Assembly: GCF_013179805.1 (NCBI RefSeq) | Contig: NZ_SRRZ01000024.1 | Location: 1 to 64,000, forward strand | Source: Microcoleus asticus IPMA8 | GTDB taxonomy: Bacteria > Cyanobacteriota > Cyanobacteriia > Cyanobacteriales > Microcoleaceae | Length of the DNA: 64,000 bases | Reading direction: 5' to 3' | In this document: piece by piece, positions 44,901-53,749 of the stretch | How positions within the stretch are numbered: the stretch's first letter is position 1 | How the letters are laid out: each line of letters begins with the position of its first letter | Program-made: the position numbers and the translations under genes | The notes under the pieces: model-generated | The model's input: only the letters and a program-made list of their open reading frames with translations | What the model was told of the DNA's origin: nothing | Databases searched by the model: none

Positions 44901-47302
44901 AAAGCTACCTCTGCTGCTCCCTCGTGCAACGCTAATGTCAGTTCGTAATGATGAGTCCAGCTATTTTCTACTAACAGTCTCAGCCCTGCTTGCAAATATT
45001 CGGTAGCCGCAGCATAAGCCGTTGCAGCTTTGGCTTTTTGACCTCCGATTAAATTGAGTTTTGCAATTTCAGTGCGTTCGGATTCATCGCTAACCAGTTC
45101 AATTCCTAAATTCAAATGATCGACGATCGCAAATATTTCTTCCGCTCGTTTCTCTGAGGAGGTGTTTTGCCAAAGCAAGCGACCAATTTGCAAGTGAACT
45201 GTTTTTTTAGAATTTGGCTCAATCAAAGCATAAGCTGCTTGTTGCACGCGATCGTGCAAAAACTTATAAGTAGTAATGACCAGATGAGAGTGAACAATTT
45301 CTTCTTCTGTTACCCCGAGTTCAGAAGTGGCTATAATTAATCCATCTTGGATGGCTGGCAATAGCTGTTGAAAGGTTTCCGCGGTAGATTTTTCGTTGAC
45401 AATCGAGAGAGTATTTACGTCAAAACTATTGCCCACACAAGCGGCTAACCGTAAAACCTGCTGAGTGGAAGCTGGCATTTTTCTCAATTTACCGACCATC
45501 AACTCAACGACGTTATCGGTAATCCCTACGGCTTCAATTTCTGAAATATTCCAATCCCAGTTTCTTTGCTCAGAATTAAAAAGCAGGAGGTTTTCTTCAT
45601 AGAGAGTTCTGAGAAACTGATTGACAAAAAAAGGATTGCCTTGAGTTTTACCGACGACTAACTCAGCTAGGAGGATGACTGAGCCTCTATCCCTCCGTAC
45701 AGTATCAGCTATCAAGTTAGTAATATGTTCGATATCTAAGGGAGTTAAGGTAATGTGGTTAATAGTCGCGCCTTGATTTTGCAGCGCCTCCAGAGTCATG
45801 ATTAAGGGATGCGTCGGGCCCACTTCGTTATCTCGATAAGCACCCATTAGAAATAAATATTTCGTTTCCTCATCTGCCATCATTACTTGCAGCAGTTTCA
45901 GAGTAGCGGAGTCAGCCCATTGCAAATCGTCTAGAAAAATGACTAAGGGATGTTCGACTGAACAAAACACCCGAATAAATTTTTGAAATACTAAATTAAA
46001 ACGGTTTTGCGATTCTGTAGCACTTAACTCTTGGACTGGTGGCTGTTTGCCAACAATGAATTCTACGTCGGGAATGACATCTATAATGATTTGACCGTTA
46101 TCACCAAACGCCGCTAAAAGTTTTTCTTTCCAGGCGCCCAGTTGCGTTTCGCTTTCAGTTAAGAGTTGCTTGACTAAGGACCCAAAAGCTTTAACAATAG
46201 CTGAGTAAGGAATATTGCGTTGAAATTGGTCGAATTTCCCGGCAATAAAATAACCGCTTGCCTTAGTAATCGGTTTATAAACTTCTTGCACTAAGGCTGA
46301 TTTGCCAATGCCAGAGTAACCCGACACTAACATAATTTCTGTTGTGCCATTGCTGACGCGCCCGAAGGCTGCTAATAAGGTTTCTATTTCGCGTTCTCTA
46401 CCATAAAGTTTTTGAGGTATTTGAAACTTATCTGTAATATCTTTTTGAGCGATCGCAAAATCTACAATCCTTCCTTTAGCCTGTAGTTGTTCCAGACATT
46501 CTTCTAAATCTGCGATAATTCCCCAAGCAATTTGGTATCTTTTTTCTGCCGTTTTTTCTAACAGTTTCACTACAATATCAGAAACCGCTTTAGGAATTTC
46601 TGCATTGATTTCATGAGGCGGTACTGCTTGTTTAGCAATATGACAGTGCACTAATTCCATTGCATCGCTGTAATCGCAGGGCAGTTGCCCCGTTAGCAGT
46701 TCGTAAAAAGTGACTCCTAACGAGTAAAAATCAGTGCGGTAGTCGATCGCTCGGTTCATTCTGCCTGTTTGTTCTGGCGATATATAGCTGAGAGTGCCTT
46801 CTAAAACATTAGGATTTTTTAGGGTAGGATTCTCGCGATTTAAAACAGTAGAGATGCCAAAATCTATGATTTGGACTACCCCTGTTGTCGAGTTAATAAT
46901 AATATTGCTGGGATTGATATCTTTATGAATAATGTTATGTTGATGGATTTGGCCTAAAGCCCTGGTTATTTTAATAGCTGTTAACAAAAACTCTTCTAAG
47001 GTAATTTTGTGAGAAGCAAACCCCTGCTTTAGTGATTCTCCACCACTATCCTCGAAAATAATAACTAAACTGTTTTGATATCTTTCTAAGCTGTAGGTTT
47101 TAGGTACACTTTCTAGGTTAAAATTGCGTGTAATTTCATATTCCTGCTTGTATCTGACTAACGAAGCTGGCATCGGATAATCTTGCTTGAGGAATTTGAG
47201 AATGACCGGTTGGTTGTCTTGCTTTCTCAGTCCTCGGTAAACTAAAGAATTGTTACTTTCATGAATTTGGTTGGTAATCTCGTAGCCGGCTAAGTTAATC
47301 AT
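41963..47302 (-). CDS. Giant Ser/Thr kinase-ATPase-GAF-histidine kinase protein, copy 1
   Basis: The 1779-residue protein combines three enzyme modules. Residues 8-270 form a PknB-like Ser/Thr kinase domain (Lys36, HKDINPSN at 127-134, DFG at 147-149, LEGTLSYISPEQTGRMNRA). Residues 298-560 form an ATPase domain (Walker A GYSGIGKS at 328-335, Walker B LVIFLDDLQWAD). A long helical, TPR-like region (about 700-1330) follows. Then come a GAF domain (about 1360-1500), the H-box MASLGGLVAGVAHEINTP and an ATPase domain (GQGGSGLGLHIVY). Such three-function kinases occur in filamentous cyanobacteria and fungi; input signals are mostly unknown. The REC-kinase gene follows 44 bases downstream. It is one copy of a tandem duplication with 47723-53068. 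Confidence 0.93.
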   Translation of the reverse strand: MINLAGYEITNQIHESNNSLVYRGLRKQDNQPVILKFLKQDYPMPASLVRYKQEYEITRNFNLESVPKTYSLERYQNSLVIIFEDSGGESLKQGFASHKITLEEFLLTAIKITRALGQIHQHNIIHKDINPSNIIINSTTGVVQIIDFGISTVLNRENPTLKNPNVLEGTLSYISPEQTGRMNRAIDYRTDFYSLGVTFYELLTGQLPCDYSDAMELVHCHIAKQAVPPHEINAEIPKAVSDIVVKLLEKTAEKRYQIAWGIIADLEECLEQLQAKGRIVDFAIAQKDITDKFQIPQKLYGREREIETLLAAFGRVSNGTTEIMLVSGYSGIGKSALVQEVYKPITKASGYFIAGKFDQFQRNIPYSAIVKAFGSLVKQLLTESETQLGAWKEKLLAAFGDNGQIIIDVIPDVEFIVGKQPPVQELSATESQNRFNLVFQKFIRVFCSVEHPLVIFLDDLQWADSATLKLLQVMMADEETKYLFLMGAYRDNEVGPTHPLIMTLEALQNQGATINHITLTPLDIEHITNLIADTVRRDRGSVILLAELVVGKTQGNPFFVNQFLRTLYEENLLLFNSEQRNWDWNISEIEAVGITDNVVELMVGKLRKMPASTQQVLRLAACVGNSFDVNTLSIVNEKSTAETFQQLLPAIQDGLIIATSELGVTEEEIVHSHLVITTYKFLHDRVQQAAYALIEPNSKKTVHLQIGRLLWQNTSSEKRAEEIFAIVDHLNLGIELVSDESERTEIAKLNLIGGQKAKAATAYAAATEYLQAGLRLLVENSWTHHYELTLALHEGAAEVAFLRGDFEGMQRVVEIVQNFAKTLLDKIKVYEVQIQAYIAQNKLLEAVNTALQVLKLLGVEFPSKANPSDIGQALGETAAILNGKRIEDLVDLPQMIEPYKLAAMRLMSSIFAAAYVAAPELLLLTVCKQVNLSVQYGNASVSAFAYANYGFFLCGIVGDIDSGYQFGQLALSLVSKLNAKEIQAKTVGIVNIFIRPWKEHLRETLEPVVSAYASGMETGDLEWAANNLLLYSYCAYLSGKELTTLEREMAINRDAIHKIKQKVALNYIEIYWQATLNLLGKSENPCFLKGEVCNELIRLPLYQQANDKTGVAYIYWNKLLLSYWFENYSEAIKNTAIAEKYLDVVVGLPLVPLFHFYDSLVRLAVYSDTPPSEHQGILDRVQANQEKMQKWAHHAPMNHLHKLYLVEAERHRVLDEKIEAIEMYDKAIALAKENEYINEEALAHELAAKFYLSWGKETIAQVYMQNAHYSYQVWGAIAKVEDLEKKYPQLLARTSAKTTTQTKVNRKTTTPTTTSTNLGDTLDLATVMKASQAISGEIVLSKLLERLMKIAIENAGAQKGFLILEKAGNWAIEAEGSVKEDEVSVLRSLPLNVEAASEETPKLASAIAHYVIRTQENVVLNNATQEGQFTRDPYIAATQPKSILCTPLLHQGKLTGILYLENNLTEGAFTTDRLELLKLLSAQIAISIENAQLYNNLQEFNQNLEQLVSDRTHELSNTLDALKATQSKLVESEKMASLGGLVAGVAHEINTPIGVGVTVASALAEHTTEFASTYNSGKMKRSELEEFLDIATQSSNALLTNLNQAAALIQSFKEVAVDRSSEERRTFLVRDYLDEILIQLKPKLRNSKHSIEIKGDTKIALDSYPGALSQVVTNLLMNSLIHAYEPGVTGKLAFDWQQEGDRLRFEYSDDGQGIPPENLSKIFEPFFTTKRGQGGSGLGLHIVYNLVTQKLLGEIECKSEVGVGTKFIIKLPVQIDSKP

Positions 47303-47722
47303 CCTTGCAGCCTCTTTTAATAATTAATACACAAGTTTTTGAGGAAGTGTCAATTTATAAGTAGATGTATGCTCTGATACCTAATTTTACTCTGCACTTT
47401 CAGAAAAACTTAAGATTTACTAAAAAAAAAATTCTTAACATTTCTTAAAAAGAATACAAATAAAGATTCATTTTAGGAGGGCGATCGCAGCATCCTCCAA
47501 AACCAGGCAGAACAGAGTGAAGGGCGATCGCCCTTGGTCTTCAGAGGAGATTTGTACGGCTTGTTATAGTTACTAGATCGATCGTCAGATATGCCTATAC
47601 CCGCATCTGAGTTAAATCCTTCAACCAATAGCATTTTTTGAGAGGATTCTTTAGTTGAAAAACCGTAAATATTGTCCATTGCTGCTTACCTATGTTTAAT
47701 ACTGATGTTTAGATTTAGGAAA
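47303..47722. other. Spacer between the two giant kinase genes
   Basis: The part 47303-47570 matches 53069-53340 with scattered differences, so it is the duplicated upstream region and probably the promoter of copy 1. The remainder is the truncated REC-kinase start. It holds two HIP1 sites (near 47480 and 47524). Confidence 0.7.
47590..47679 (-). pseudogene. Truncated start of a REC-kinase gene (duplication breakpoint)
   Basis: The frame begins MDNIYGFSTKESSQKMLLVE, continues GFNSDAGI and corresponds to the first 30 residues of the REC-kinase at 40381-41919 (MDKNIYGFVSEKSSEEVLFA). It stands at the same distance behind copy 2 as the full gene behind copy 1, and after about 30 codons runs into sequence related to the upstream region of copy 1. 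The open frame extends to 47473 without likeness to the kinase. Confidence 0.8.
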
Positions 47723-50700
47723 CTACGGTTTTGAATCGATTTGGACGGGTAGCTTAATAATAAATTTTGTGCCTACTCCGACCTCACTTTTACATTCTAT
47801 TTCACCCAGAAGTTTTTGGGTAACTAAATTGTAGACAATATGCAATCCCAACCCGCTACCACCCTGACCGCGTTTGGTAGTAAAGAAGGGCTCGAAAATT
47901 TTACTCAAATTTTCTGGGGGAATTCCTTGACCATCATCGGAATATTCAAATCTAAGCCGATCGCCCTCTTGCTGCCAATCAAAAGCCAGCTTTCCAGTAA
48001 CGCCCGGTTCGTAAGCGTGAATCAGAGAGTTCATCAGCAAATTTGTGACAACTTGTGATAATGCACCTGGATAAGAATCTAGGGCAATTTTGGTGTCTCC
48101 CTTAATTTCGATCGAATGTTTGCTATTTCTCAATTTGGGTTTTAATTGGATTAAAATTTCATCGAGATAATCTCTTACCAAGAAAGTTCGTCGTTCTTCG
48201 CTCGATCGATCGACTGCCACTTCTTTAAAGCTCTGAATCAATGCCGCAGCCTGATTTAGATTAGTTAAAAGGGCGTTACTGCTTTGGGTGGCTATATCCA
48301 AAAATTCTTCTAGCTCGGAGCGCTTCATTTTGCCACTGTTATAAGTAGAAGCAAATTCTGTGGTGTGTTCTGCCAAAGCTGAGGCAACGGTGACACCAAC
48401 GCCGATGGGAGTATTAATTTCGTGGGCTACCCCAGCAACTAATCCTCCCAGCGAGGCCATTTTTTCAGATTCCACTAGCTTACTTTGAGTCGCTTTTAAA
48501 GCATCCAGCGTGTTGGATAATTCGTGGGTGCGATCGCTCACTAATTGCTCTAAGTTTTGATTGAACTCCTGCAAGTTATTGTAGAGTTGGGCATTTTCAA
48601 TGGAAATGGCTATTTGGGCCGATAACAATTTTAACAGTTCTAGTCTATCTGTAGTAAAAGCTCCTTCTGTCAAGTTATTTTCTAGGTAAAGAATGCCTGT
48701 CAGTTTGCCTTGGTGCAGCAGAGGAGTGCAGAGAATCGATTTCGGTTGAGTGGCTGCAATATAAGGATCGCGGGTAAATTGTCCCTCTTGGGTGGCGTTA
48801 TTTAATACCACGTTTTCCTGGGTGCGGATGACGTAGTGGGCGATCGCACTTGCCAGTTTTGGCGTTTCCTCAGAAGCTGCTTCTACATTCAGGGGAAGCG
48901 ATCGCAGCACGCTAACTTCATCCTCCTTCACCGAACCTTCTGCCTCGATCGCCCAGTTTCCCGCTTTTTCTAAAATTAAAAAGCCTTTTTGGGCGCCTGC
49001 ATTTTCGATCGCAATCTTCATCAACCTTTCCAGCAACTTACTCAAAACTATTTCACCTGAAATTGCTTGAGAAGCTTTCATTACTGTGGCTAAATCTAGT
49101 GTATCTCCTAAATTAGTGCTAGTGGTAGTAGGCTGAGTTGTTTGGGTAACTGTTGTTTTAGTAATGGTTTTGGCTGATGTTCTAGCTAGTAATTGGGGGT
49201 ATTTTTCCTCTAAATCCTCTACTTTGCGTTTAGCACCCCAAAGCTGGTAGCCATAGTGAGCTTTTTGGATATAAAGTTGGGCAAAATCTTCTTTGCCTTT
49301 AGCTAACCAGAATTTAGCCGCTAGTTCGTTCGCCAAAGCTTCGTTTTGGATATAGTCGTTTTCTCTAGCCGAAGCGATCGCTTTGTCGTATAAATCAAAG
49401 GCTTCTAAATCTTTCCCAGCTACCCGCGCTATTTCTGCTTCAACGAGCAGATACTTATGTAAATAGTTCTCCGGACAATTATCCGCCCAAATTTTCATTT
49501 TTTCTTGATTTATTGCCAGCTTTGAATAATACTCTGCTTTTTCTATAGGGCTGGCTTGAAGAATAACATTCAATAGAATCAAAGAATGGTAAAAATAATG
49601 TTCTGATTCGTTAGCGAGTCCGATTGTAAAGGGGAGCATTTCTTCAGTTAATTTAGCTGCGTTCAACCCTTCAGCATAGTTTCCATACAGGAAAAAAAGT
49701 TGAGCTTTCAATGTCCTGTACAATGCTATGCCGGGGGAAAACTGACTTTCCTGCCCCATTTGCATACAGCCATCTTCATTAAAGCGATCGCTGCTCAAGG
49801 AGAATTTATCTGCTGTCAAACCTTGTAGATTAAAGACAAAATGCTGGCACATCATTTGTGCCTCTACAAAGACTTGATTTTTGATCTTTAGTAAATATTC
49901 GGTATATTTATAAGATTCTTCCAGAACGCTCGTTAATTCTTCTCCCATTAAAATTTTTTGCAAAATAGAATTGTACGCAATATAGCAAGCATAAATATCC
50001 CCTGTTTCAATCCCGGCTTGATAACCTTTTCTAAAAATAGATACATTCGTTTGCAAATGGCTGCGCCAGTGACCGATTAACCCAGCAAATAAATTAGAAA
50101 CTTTACAGATTAACTTAAAATTATTAAGTTTTTCATTCAACTCTATCGCTAATTTACCAAACTGATAACCCGCTTCATAATCCCCTAATCTCGATCCAGC
50201 TAAAACTCCCCAGAACGCATAGCCATGAGGAGATACATTAGAATTGCCATATTGGATGGAGAGATTCACCATCTTCAATGTAGTCAAAGCGAGTAAGTCT
50301 TGGTCAGTAAAATAAGCAGGCCCAGTCATATTCATCAATATCTGCATACAAGCCATAATTTCTAGGTCTTGCATTGCAGAAGCATCAATTAAATCTGCTA
50401 TTTTAATTGTTTGGAGGTGGGTGCGATAGGTCTGTAACTCTAATTCTAATTGCGCTAACAGTTCGTCATTATTGTTAGGCCAGTTTAACCCTAAATCTTT
50501 TAAGGCTTCTGAACCTACTTTAAGGTTCGCTATATATTTGCCAGTATTATCATAAAATACTAAGCGCATATTTTGAATCGCTGCTTTATCTAAATTAGAT
50601 TTAGCTTTAGTTAACAGTAGATCGAAAAGTTCTTCGGCTTTTTCAAAATTGCTACAAAGATATTCGCACTCTGCCTGTTCTTGGTATAACTCAAAAATTA

Positions 50701-53068
50701 ACCGATAATCTTGCTCCCAAATATTTTCTGGCAATATTTCGATCGCCGCAGTCAGATATTTTAAAGCGGGTTCATAAGCTGCCGAAGCCTTAGCTTTTTT
50801 ACCAGCGATTAAATTCAACTTTGCAAGTTCATAAATTGATTTAGAACTGGTTAGGAGTTCTGCAGCTCTATTCAAATGGTTAATAATATCAAAGATTTTC
50901 TCTTCTAATTCTTTCTCGGCAGTATCCTTGAGAACTAATTGACCTATTTTTAAATGAGTTTCCTTTTTTTCCTCTTCGGGAATGAGGGCATAAGCCGCTT
51001 GTTGCACTCTGTCATGAAGAAATTTAAAGGAAAGAATTACTAAGCGAGCTTCTATTATTTCTTCGGGTGTAGTTTCCCATTCAGAAATAGGCAATACTAA
51101 TCCTTCCTGAATCGCAGGTAAAAGGTCGTAATAAGTTACGGTTGCTGTTGTTTCTTGAATGATAGAAAGAGTATGTAAATTAAATGTATTACCGACACAA
51201 GCAGCTAACTGCAAAACCTTTTGGGTTGCGGGAGAAAGTTTTCTTAACTTGCGAATCATTAACTCCACAACATTATCAGTAATTCCGATGGCCTCAATTT
51301 GATCGATGTCCCATTGCCATTGGGCGTGACTGCCTTGAGAGGGAGGAATAAACTTCAGTAAGTTTTCTTGAAACAGGGTTATGAAAAATTGATTGACAAA
51401 GAAGGGATTGCCAGAAGTTTTTTTGATGGCTAATTCTGCTAACTGCCCTACTGCCTTAGTATGTAGCGTATCGGCAATTAGGTTGCTAATGTGTTCCAGG
51501 GCTAAAGGAGTTAGAGTAATGTTATTAATAATCGCACTTTTAGTCCGAAGCAAATCCAGCGTTATAATTAATGGATGATTGGTATTTACTTCGTTATCCC
51601 GATACGCGCCGATTAAAAATAAATATTTTGTTCCTTCATCCGCCATCATTATTTCCAGCAATTTCAGAGTAGCGGAGTCAGCCCATTGCAAATCGTCCAA
51701 AAAGATGACTAAAGGATGCTCAACTGAGCAAAACACGCGGATAAATTTTTGAAATATTAAATTAAAGCGGTTTTGTGCTTCGCTAGCACCTAATTCTTGG
51801 ACTGGTGGTTGTTTGCCAACAATGAGTTCTACGTCGGGAATGACATCTATAATGATTTGACCGTTATCACCAAACGCCGCTAAAAGTTTTTCTTTCCAAG
51901 TGGTGAGTTGCGTTTCGCTTTCAGTTAATAGTTGCTTGACTAAGGACCCAAAAGCTTTGACAACAGCCGCATAAGGAACATTTCGTTGAAATTGGTCGAA
52001 TTTCCCGGCAATAAAATAACCGCTTGCCTTAGTAATCGGTTTATAAATTTCTTGCACTAAGGCTGATTTACCAATGCCTGAGTAACCAGACACTAACATA
52101 ATTTCTGTTGTGCCATTGCTGACGCGCCCGAAGGCTGCTAATAAGGTTTCAATTTCGCGTTCTCTACCATAGAGTTTTTGGGGGATTTGAAACTTATCTG
52201 CAATATCTTTTTGGGCGATCGCAAAATCTGCAATACTTCCCTGAGTTTGTAATTGTTGCAGGCATTCTTCAAAATCTGCGATAATTCCCCAAGCACTTTG
52301 GTATCTGGCTTCAGCAGTTTTTGCTAACAGTTTCATTACAATATCAGAAACCGCTTTAGGAATTTCTGGATTGATTTCCTGGGGCGCTACTGCTTGTTTA
52401 GCAATATGACAGTGGACTAATTCCATTGCATCGCTGTAATCGCAGGGCAGTTGCCCCGTTAGCAGTTCGTAAAAAGTGACTCCTAACGAGTAAAAATCCG
52501 TGCGGTAGTCGATCGCTCGGTTCATTCTACCTGTTTGTTCCGGCGATATATAGCTCAGAGTGCCTTCTAAAACATTAGGATTTTTTAGGGTAGGATTCTC
52601 ACGCGATAAGACAGTAGAGATGCCAAAATCTATGATTTGGACTAGCCCTGTTGTCGAGTTAATAATAATATTGCTGGGGTTAATATCTTTATGAATAATG
52701 TTATGTTGATGGATTTGGGCTAAAGCTCTGGTTATTTTGATAGCTGTTAACAAAAACTCTTCTAAGGTAAGTTTTTGAGAAGCCAACCCCTGCTTTAATG
52801 ATTGTCCACCACAATCCTCGAAAATAATAGCTAAACTGTTCTGATATCTTTCTAAGCTGTAGGTTTTAGGCACACTTTCTAGGTTAAGATTGCGTGTAAT
52901 TTCGTATTCCTGCTTGTATCTGACTAACGAAGCTGGCATCGGATAATCTTGCTTGAGGAATTTGAGAATGACTGGTTGGTTGTCTTGCTTTCTCAGTCCT
53001 CGGTAAACTAAAGAATTGTTACTCTCATGAATTTGGTTGGTAATCTCGTAGCCGGCTAAGTTAATCAT
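47723..53068 (-). CDS. Giant Ser/Thr kinase-ATPase-GAF-histidine kinase protein, copy 2
   Basis: The 1781-residue protein has the same architecture as copy 1: kinase domain (Lys36, HKDINPSN), ATPase (GYSGIGKS, LVIFLDDLQWAD), helical middle, GAF, H-box and ATPase. The first 520 residues differ from copy 1 at scattered positions only. From about 520 to 1340 the two proteins are strongly diverged, although aligned blocks such as EAIGITDNVVELM and LQLAACVGN remain. From NLGDTLDLATVMKASQ to the end they are identical. The downstream REC-kinase is reduced to a remnant, so this copy may signal through the partner of copy 1 or through another one. It is the distal (upstream) unit of the tandem duplication. 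Confidence 0.93.
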   Translation of the reverse strand: MINLAGYEITNQIHESNNSLVYRGLRKQDNQPVILKFLKQDYPMPASLVRYKQEYEITRNLNLESVPKTYSLERYQNSLAIIFEDCGGQSLKQGLASQKLTLEEFLLTAIKITRALAQIHQHNIIHKDINPSNIIINSTTGLVQIIDFGISTVLSRENPTLKNPNVLEGTLSYISPEQTGRMNRAIDYRTDFYSLGVTFYELLTGQLPCDYSDAMELVHCHIAKQAVAPQEINPEIPKAVSDIVMKLLAKTAEARYQSAWGIIADFEECLQQLQTQGSIADFAIAQKDIADKFQIPQKLYGREREIETLLAAFGRVSNGTTEIMLVSGYSGIGKSALVQEIYKPITKASGYFIAGKFDQFQRNVPYAAVVKAFGSLVKQLLTESETQLTTWKEKLLAAFGDNGQIIIDVIPDVELIVGKQPPVQELGASEAQNRFNLIFQKFIRVFCSVEHPLVIFLDDLQWADSATLKLLEIMMADEGTKYLFLIGAYRDNEVNTNHPLIITLDLLRTKSAIINNITLTPLALEHISNLIADTLHTKAVGQLAELAIKKTSGNPFFVNQFFITLFQENLLKFIPPSQGSHAQWQWDIDQIEAIGITDNVVELMIRKLRKLSPATQKVLQLAACVGNTFNLHTLSIIQETTATVTYYDLLPAIQEGLVLPISEWETTPEEIIEARLVILSFKFLHDRVQQAAYALIPEEEKKETHLKIGQLVLKDTAEKELEEKIFDIINHLNRAAELLTSSKSIYELAKLNLIAGKKAKASAAYEPALKYLTAAIEILPENIWEQDYRLIFELYQEQAECEYLCSNFEKAEELFDLLLTKAKSNLDKAAIQNMRLVFYDNTGKYIANLKVGSEALKDLGLNWPNNNDELLAQLELELQTYRTHLQTIKIADLIDASAMQDLEIMACMQILMNMTGPAYFTDQDLLALTTLKMVNLSIQYGNSNVSPHGYAFWGVLAGSRLGDYEAGYQFGKLAIELNEKLNNFKLICKVSNLFAGLIGHWRSHLQTNVSIFRKGYQAGIETGDIYACYIAYNSILQKILMGEELTSVLEESYKYTEYLLKIKNQVFVEAQMMCQHFVFNLQGLTADKFSLSSDRFNEDGCMQMGQESQFSPGIALYRTLKAQLFFLYGNYAEGLNAAKLTEEMLPFTIGLANESEHYFYHSLILLNVILQASPIEKAEYYSKLAINQEKMKIWADNCPENYLHKYLLVEAEIARVAGKDLEAFDLYDKAIASARENDYIQNEALANELAAKFWLAKGKEDFAQLYIQKAHYGYQLWGAKRKVEDLEEKYPQLLARTSAKTITKTTVTQTTQPTTTSTNLGDTLDLATVMKASQAISGEIVLSKLLERLMKIAIENAGAQKGFLILEKAGNWAIEAEGSVKEDEVSVLRSLPLNVEAASEETPKLASAIAHYVIRTQENVVLNNATQEGQFTRDPYIAATQPKSILCTPLLHQGKLTGILYLENNLTEGAFTTDRLELLKLLSAQIAISIENAQLYNNLQEFNQNLEQLVSDRTHELSNTLDALKATQSKLVESEKMASLGGLVAGVAHEINTPIGVGVTVASALAEHTTEFASTYNSGKMKRSELEEFLDIATQSSNALLTNLNQAAALIQSFKEVAVDRSSEERRTFLVRDYLDEILIQLKPKLRNSKHSIEIKGDTKIALDSYPGALSQVVTNLLMNSLIHAYEPGVTGKLAFDWQQEGDRLRFEYSDDGQGIPPENLSKIFEPFFTTKRGQGGSGLGLHIVYNLVTQKLLGEIECKSEVGVGTKFIIKLPVQIDSKP

Positions 53069-53749
53069 CCTTGCAGCCTCTTTTAATAATTAATACACAT
53101 TTTTTTTAGCAATTATCACTTTCTAAGTAGATGTACCCTCTAATATAAAGACTAGCCTGCACTTTAAGCAAAATTAGAATTTTTAACTAAAAATTATTAT
53201 TTTTTACATTTCTTCAAAAAAGTACAAATAAATATTTAGGTTAGGAGTCAGATCGCTCCACAGTTTCTTCCAACAGCAGGTAAGACAGAGTGAATTGCGA
53301 TCGCCGTTAGTCTTCATAGGAGATTTGGGCGTTGCATAATTAGAGTATTAATAAGTGGAATCACCATGCAATGAAAGCGAGTGCAAATCAACCCATAGCC
53401 GTAGAAAAGGTAATAAAAAAGGAAAACATAACTACATTTGTGTTAAATGCGATCGTCAATCGATCGCTGATGATGAGTCCCAAGTCGGTGAGCTCGATGA
53501 ATTACAGACTTATGTGAAAAAACACAGACAAAATCTCGCTGTGGATAGCCGTTGACCACTTTGGGTCAGGAGTTTTAGGATGGGTATTAGGCGATCGTAG
53601 TTTCGAGACATTTGATAGTATTTCCGGTTGCATCGGAAACGATATAAGTCCTAAATACATTACCTAAAATTTCAGGATGTTCCCATTCCTGCATTATTCA
53701 TACCTTGATTCAGCAATGTCTCTTTTTCCTTCTTCCTTCAACATCCCCA
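53069..53749. other. Upstream region of kinase copy 2 and IS1 relic
   Basis: Bases 53069-53340 are the counterpart of 47303-47570. From 53355 an IS1 relic follows, described separately. From 53690 to 53749 there is only spacer before the end of the TPS-CHAT gene. Confidence 0.6.
53355..53640 (+). pseudogene. IS1-family transposase relic, second copy
   Basis: On the plus strand the zinc-ribbon part is readable (STHSRRKGNKKGKHNYICV then KCDRQS), followed after an internal deletion by QVGELDELQTYVKK and, in another frame, by DHFGSGVLGWVLGDRSFETF. These are IS1-family transposase blocks. It lies in opposite orientation to the relic at 39276-39941, at the other side of the duplicated kinase region. 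It is heavily decayed. Confidence 0.75.

Noticed and set aside
47473..47679. Reading the 68-codon frame behind kinase copy 2 as a functional small gene
   Set aside because: Only its first 30 codons resemble the REC-kinase N-terminus; the rest is duplicated spacer sequence, so it is treated as a breakpoint remnant.
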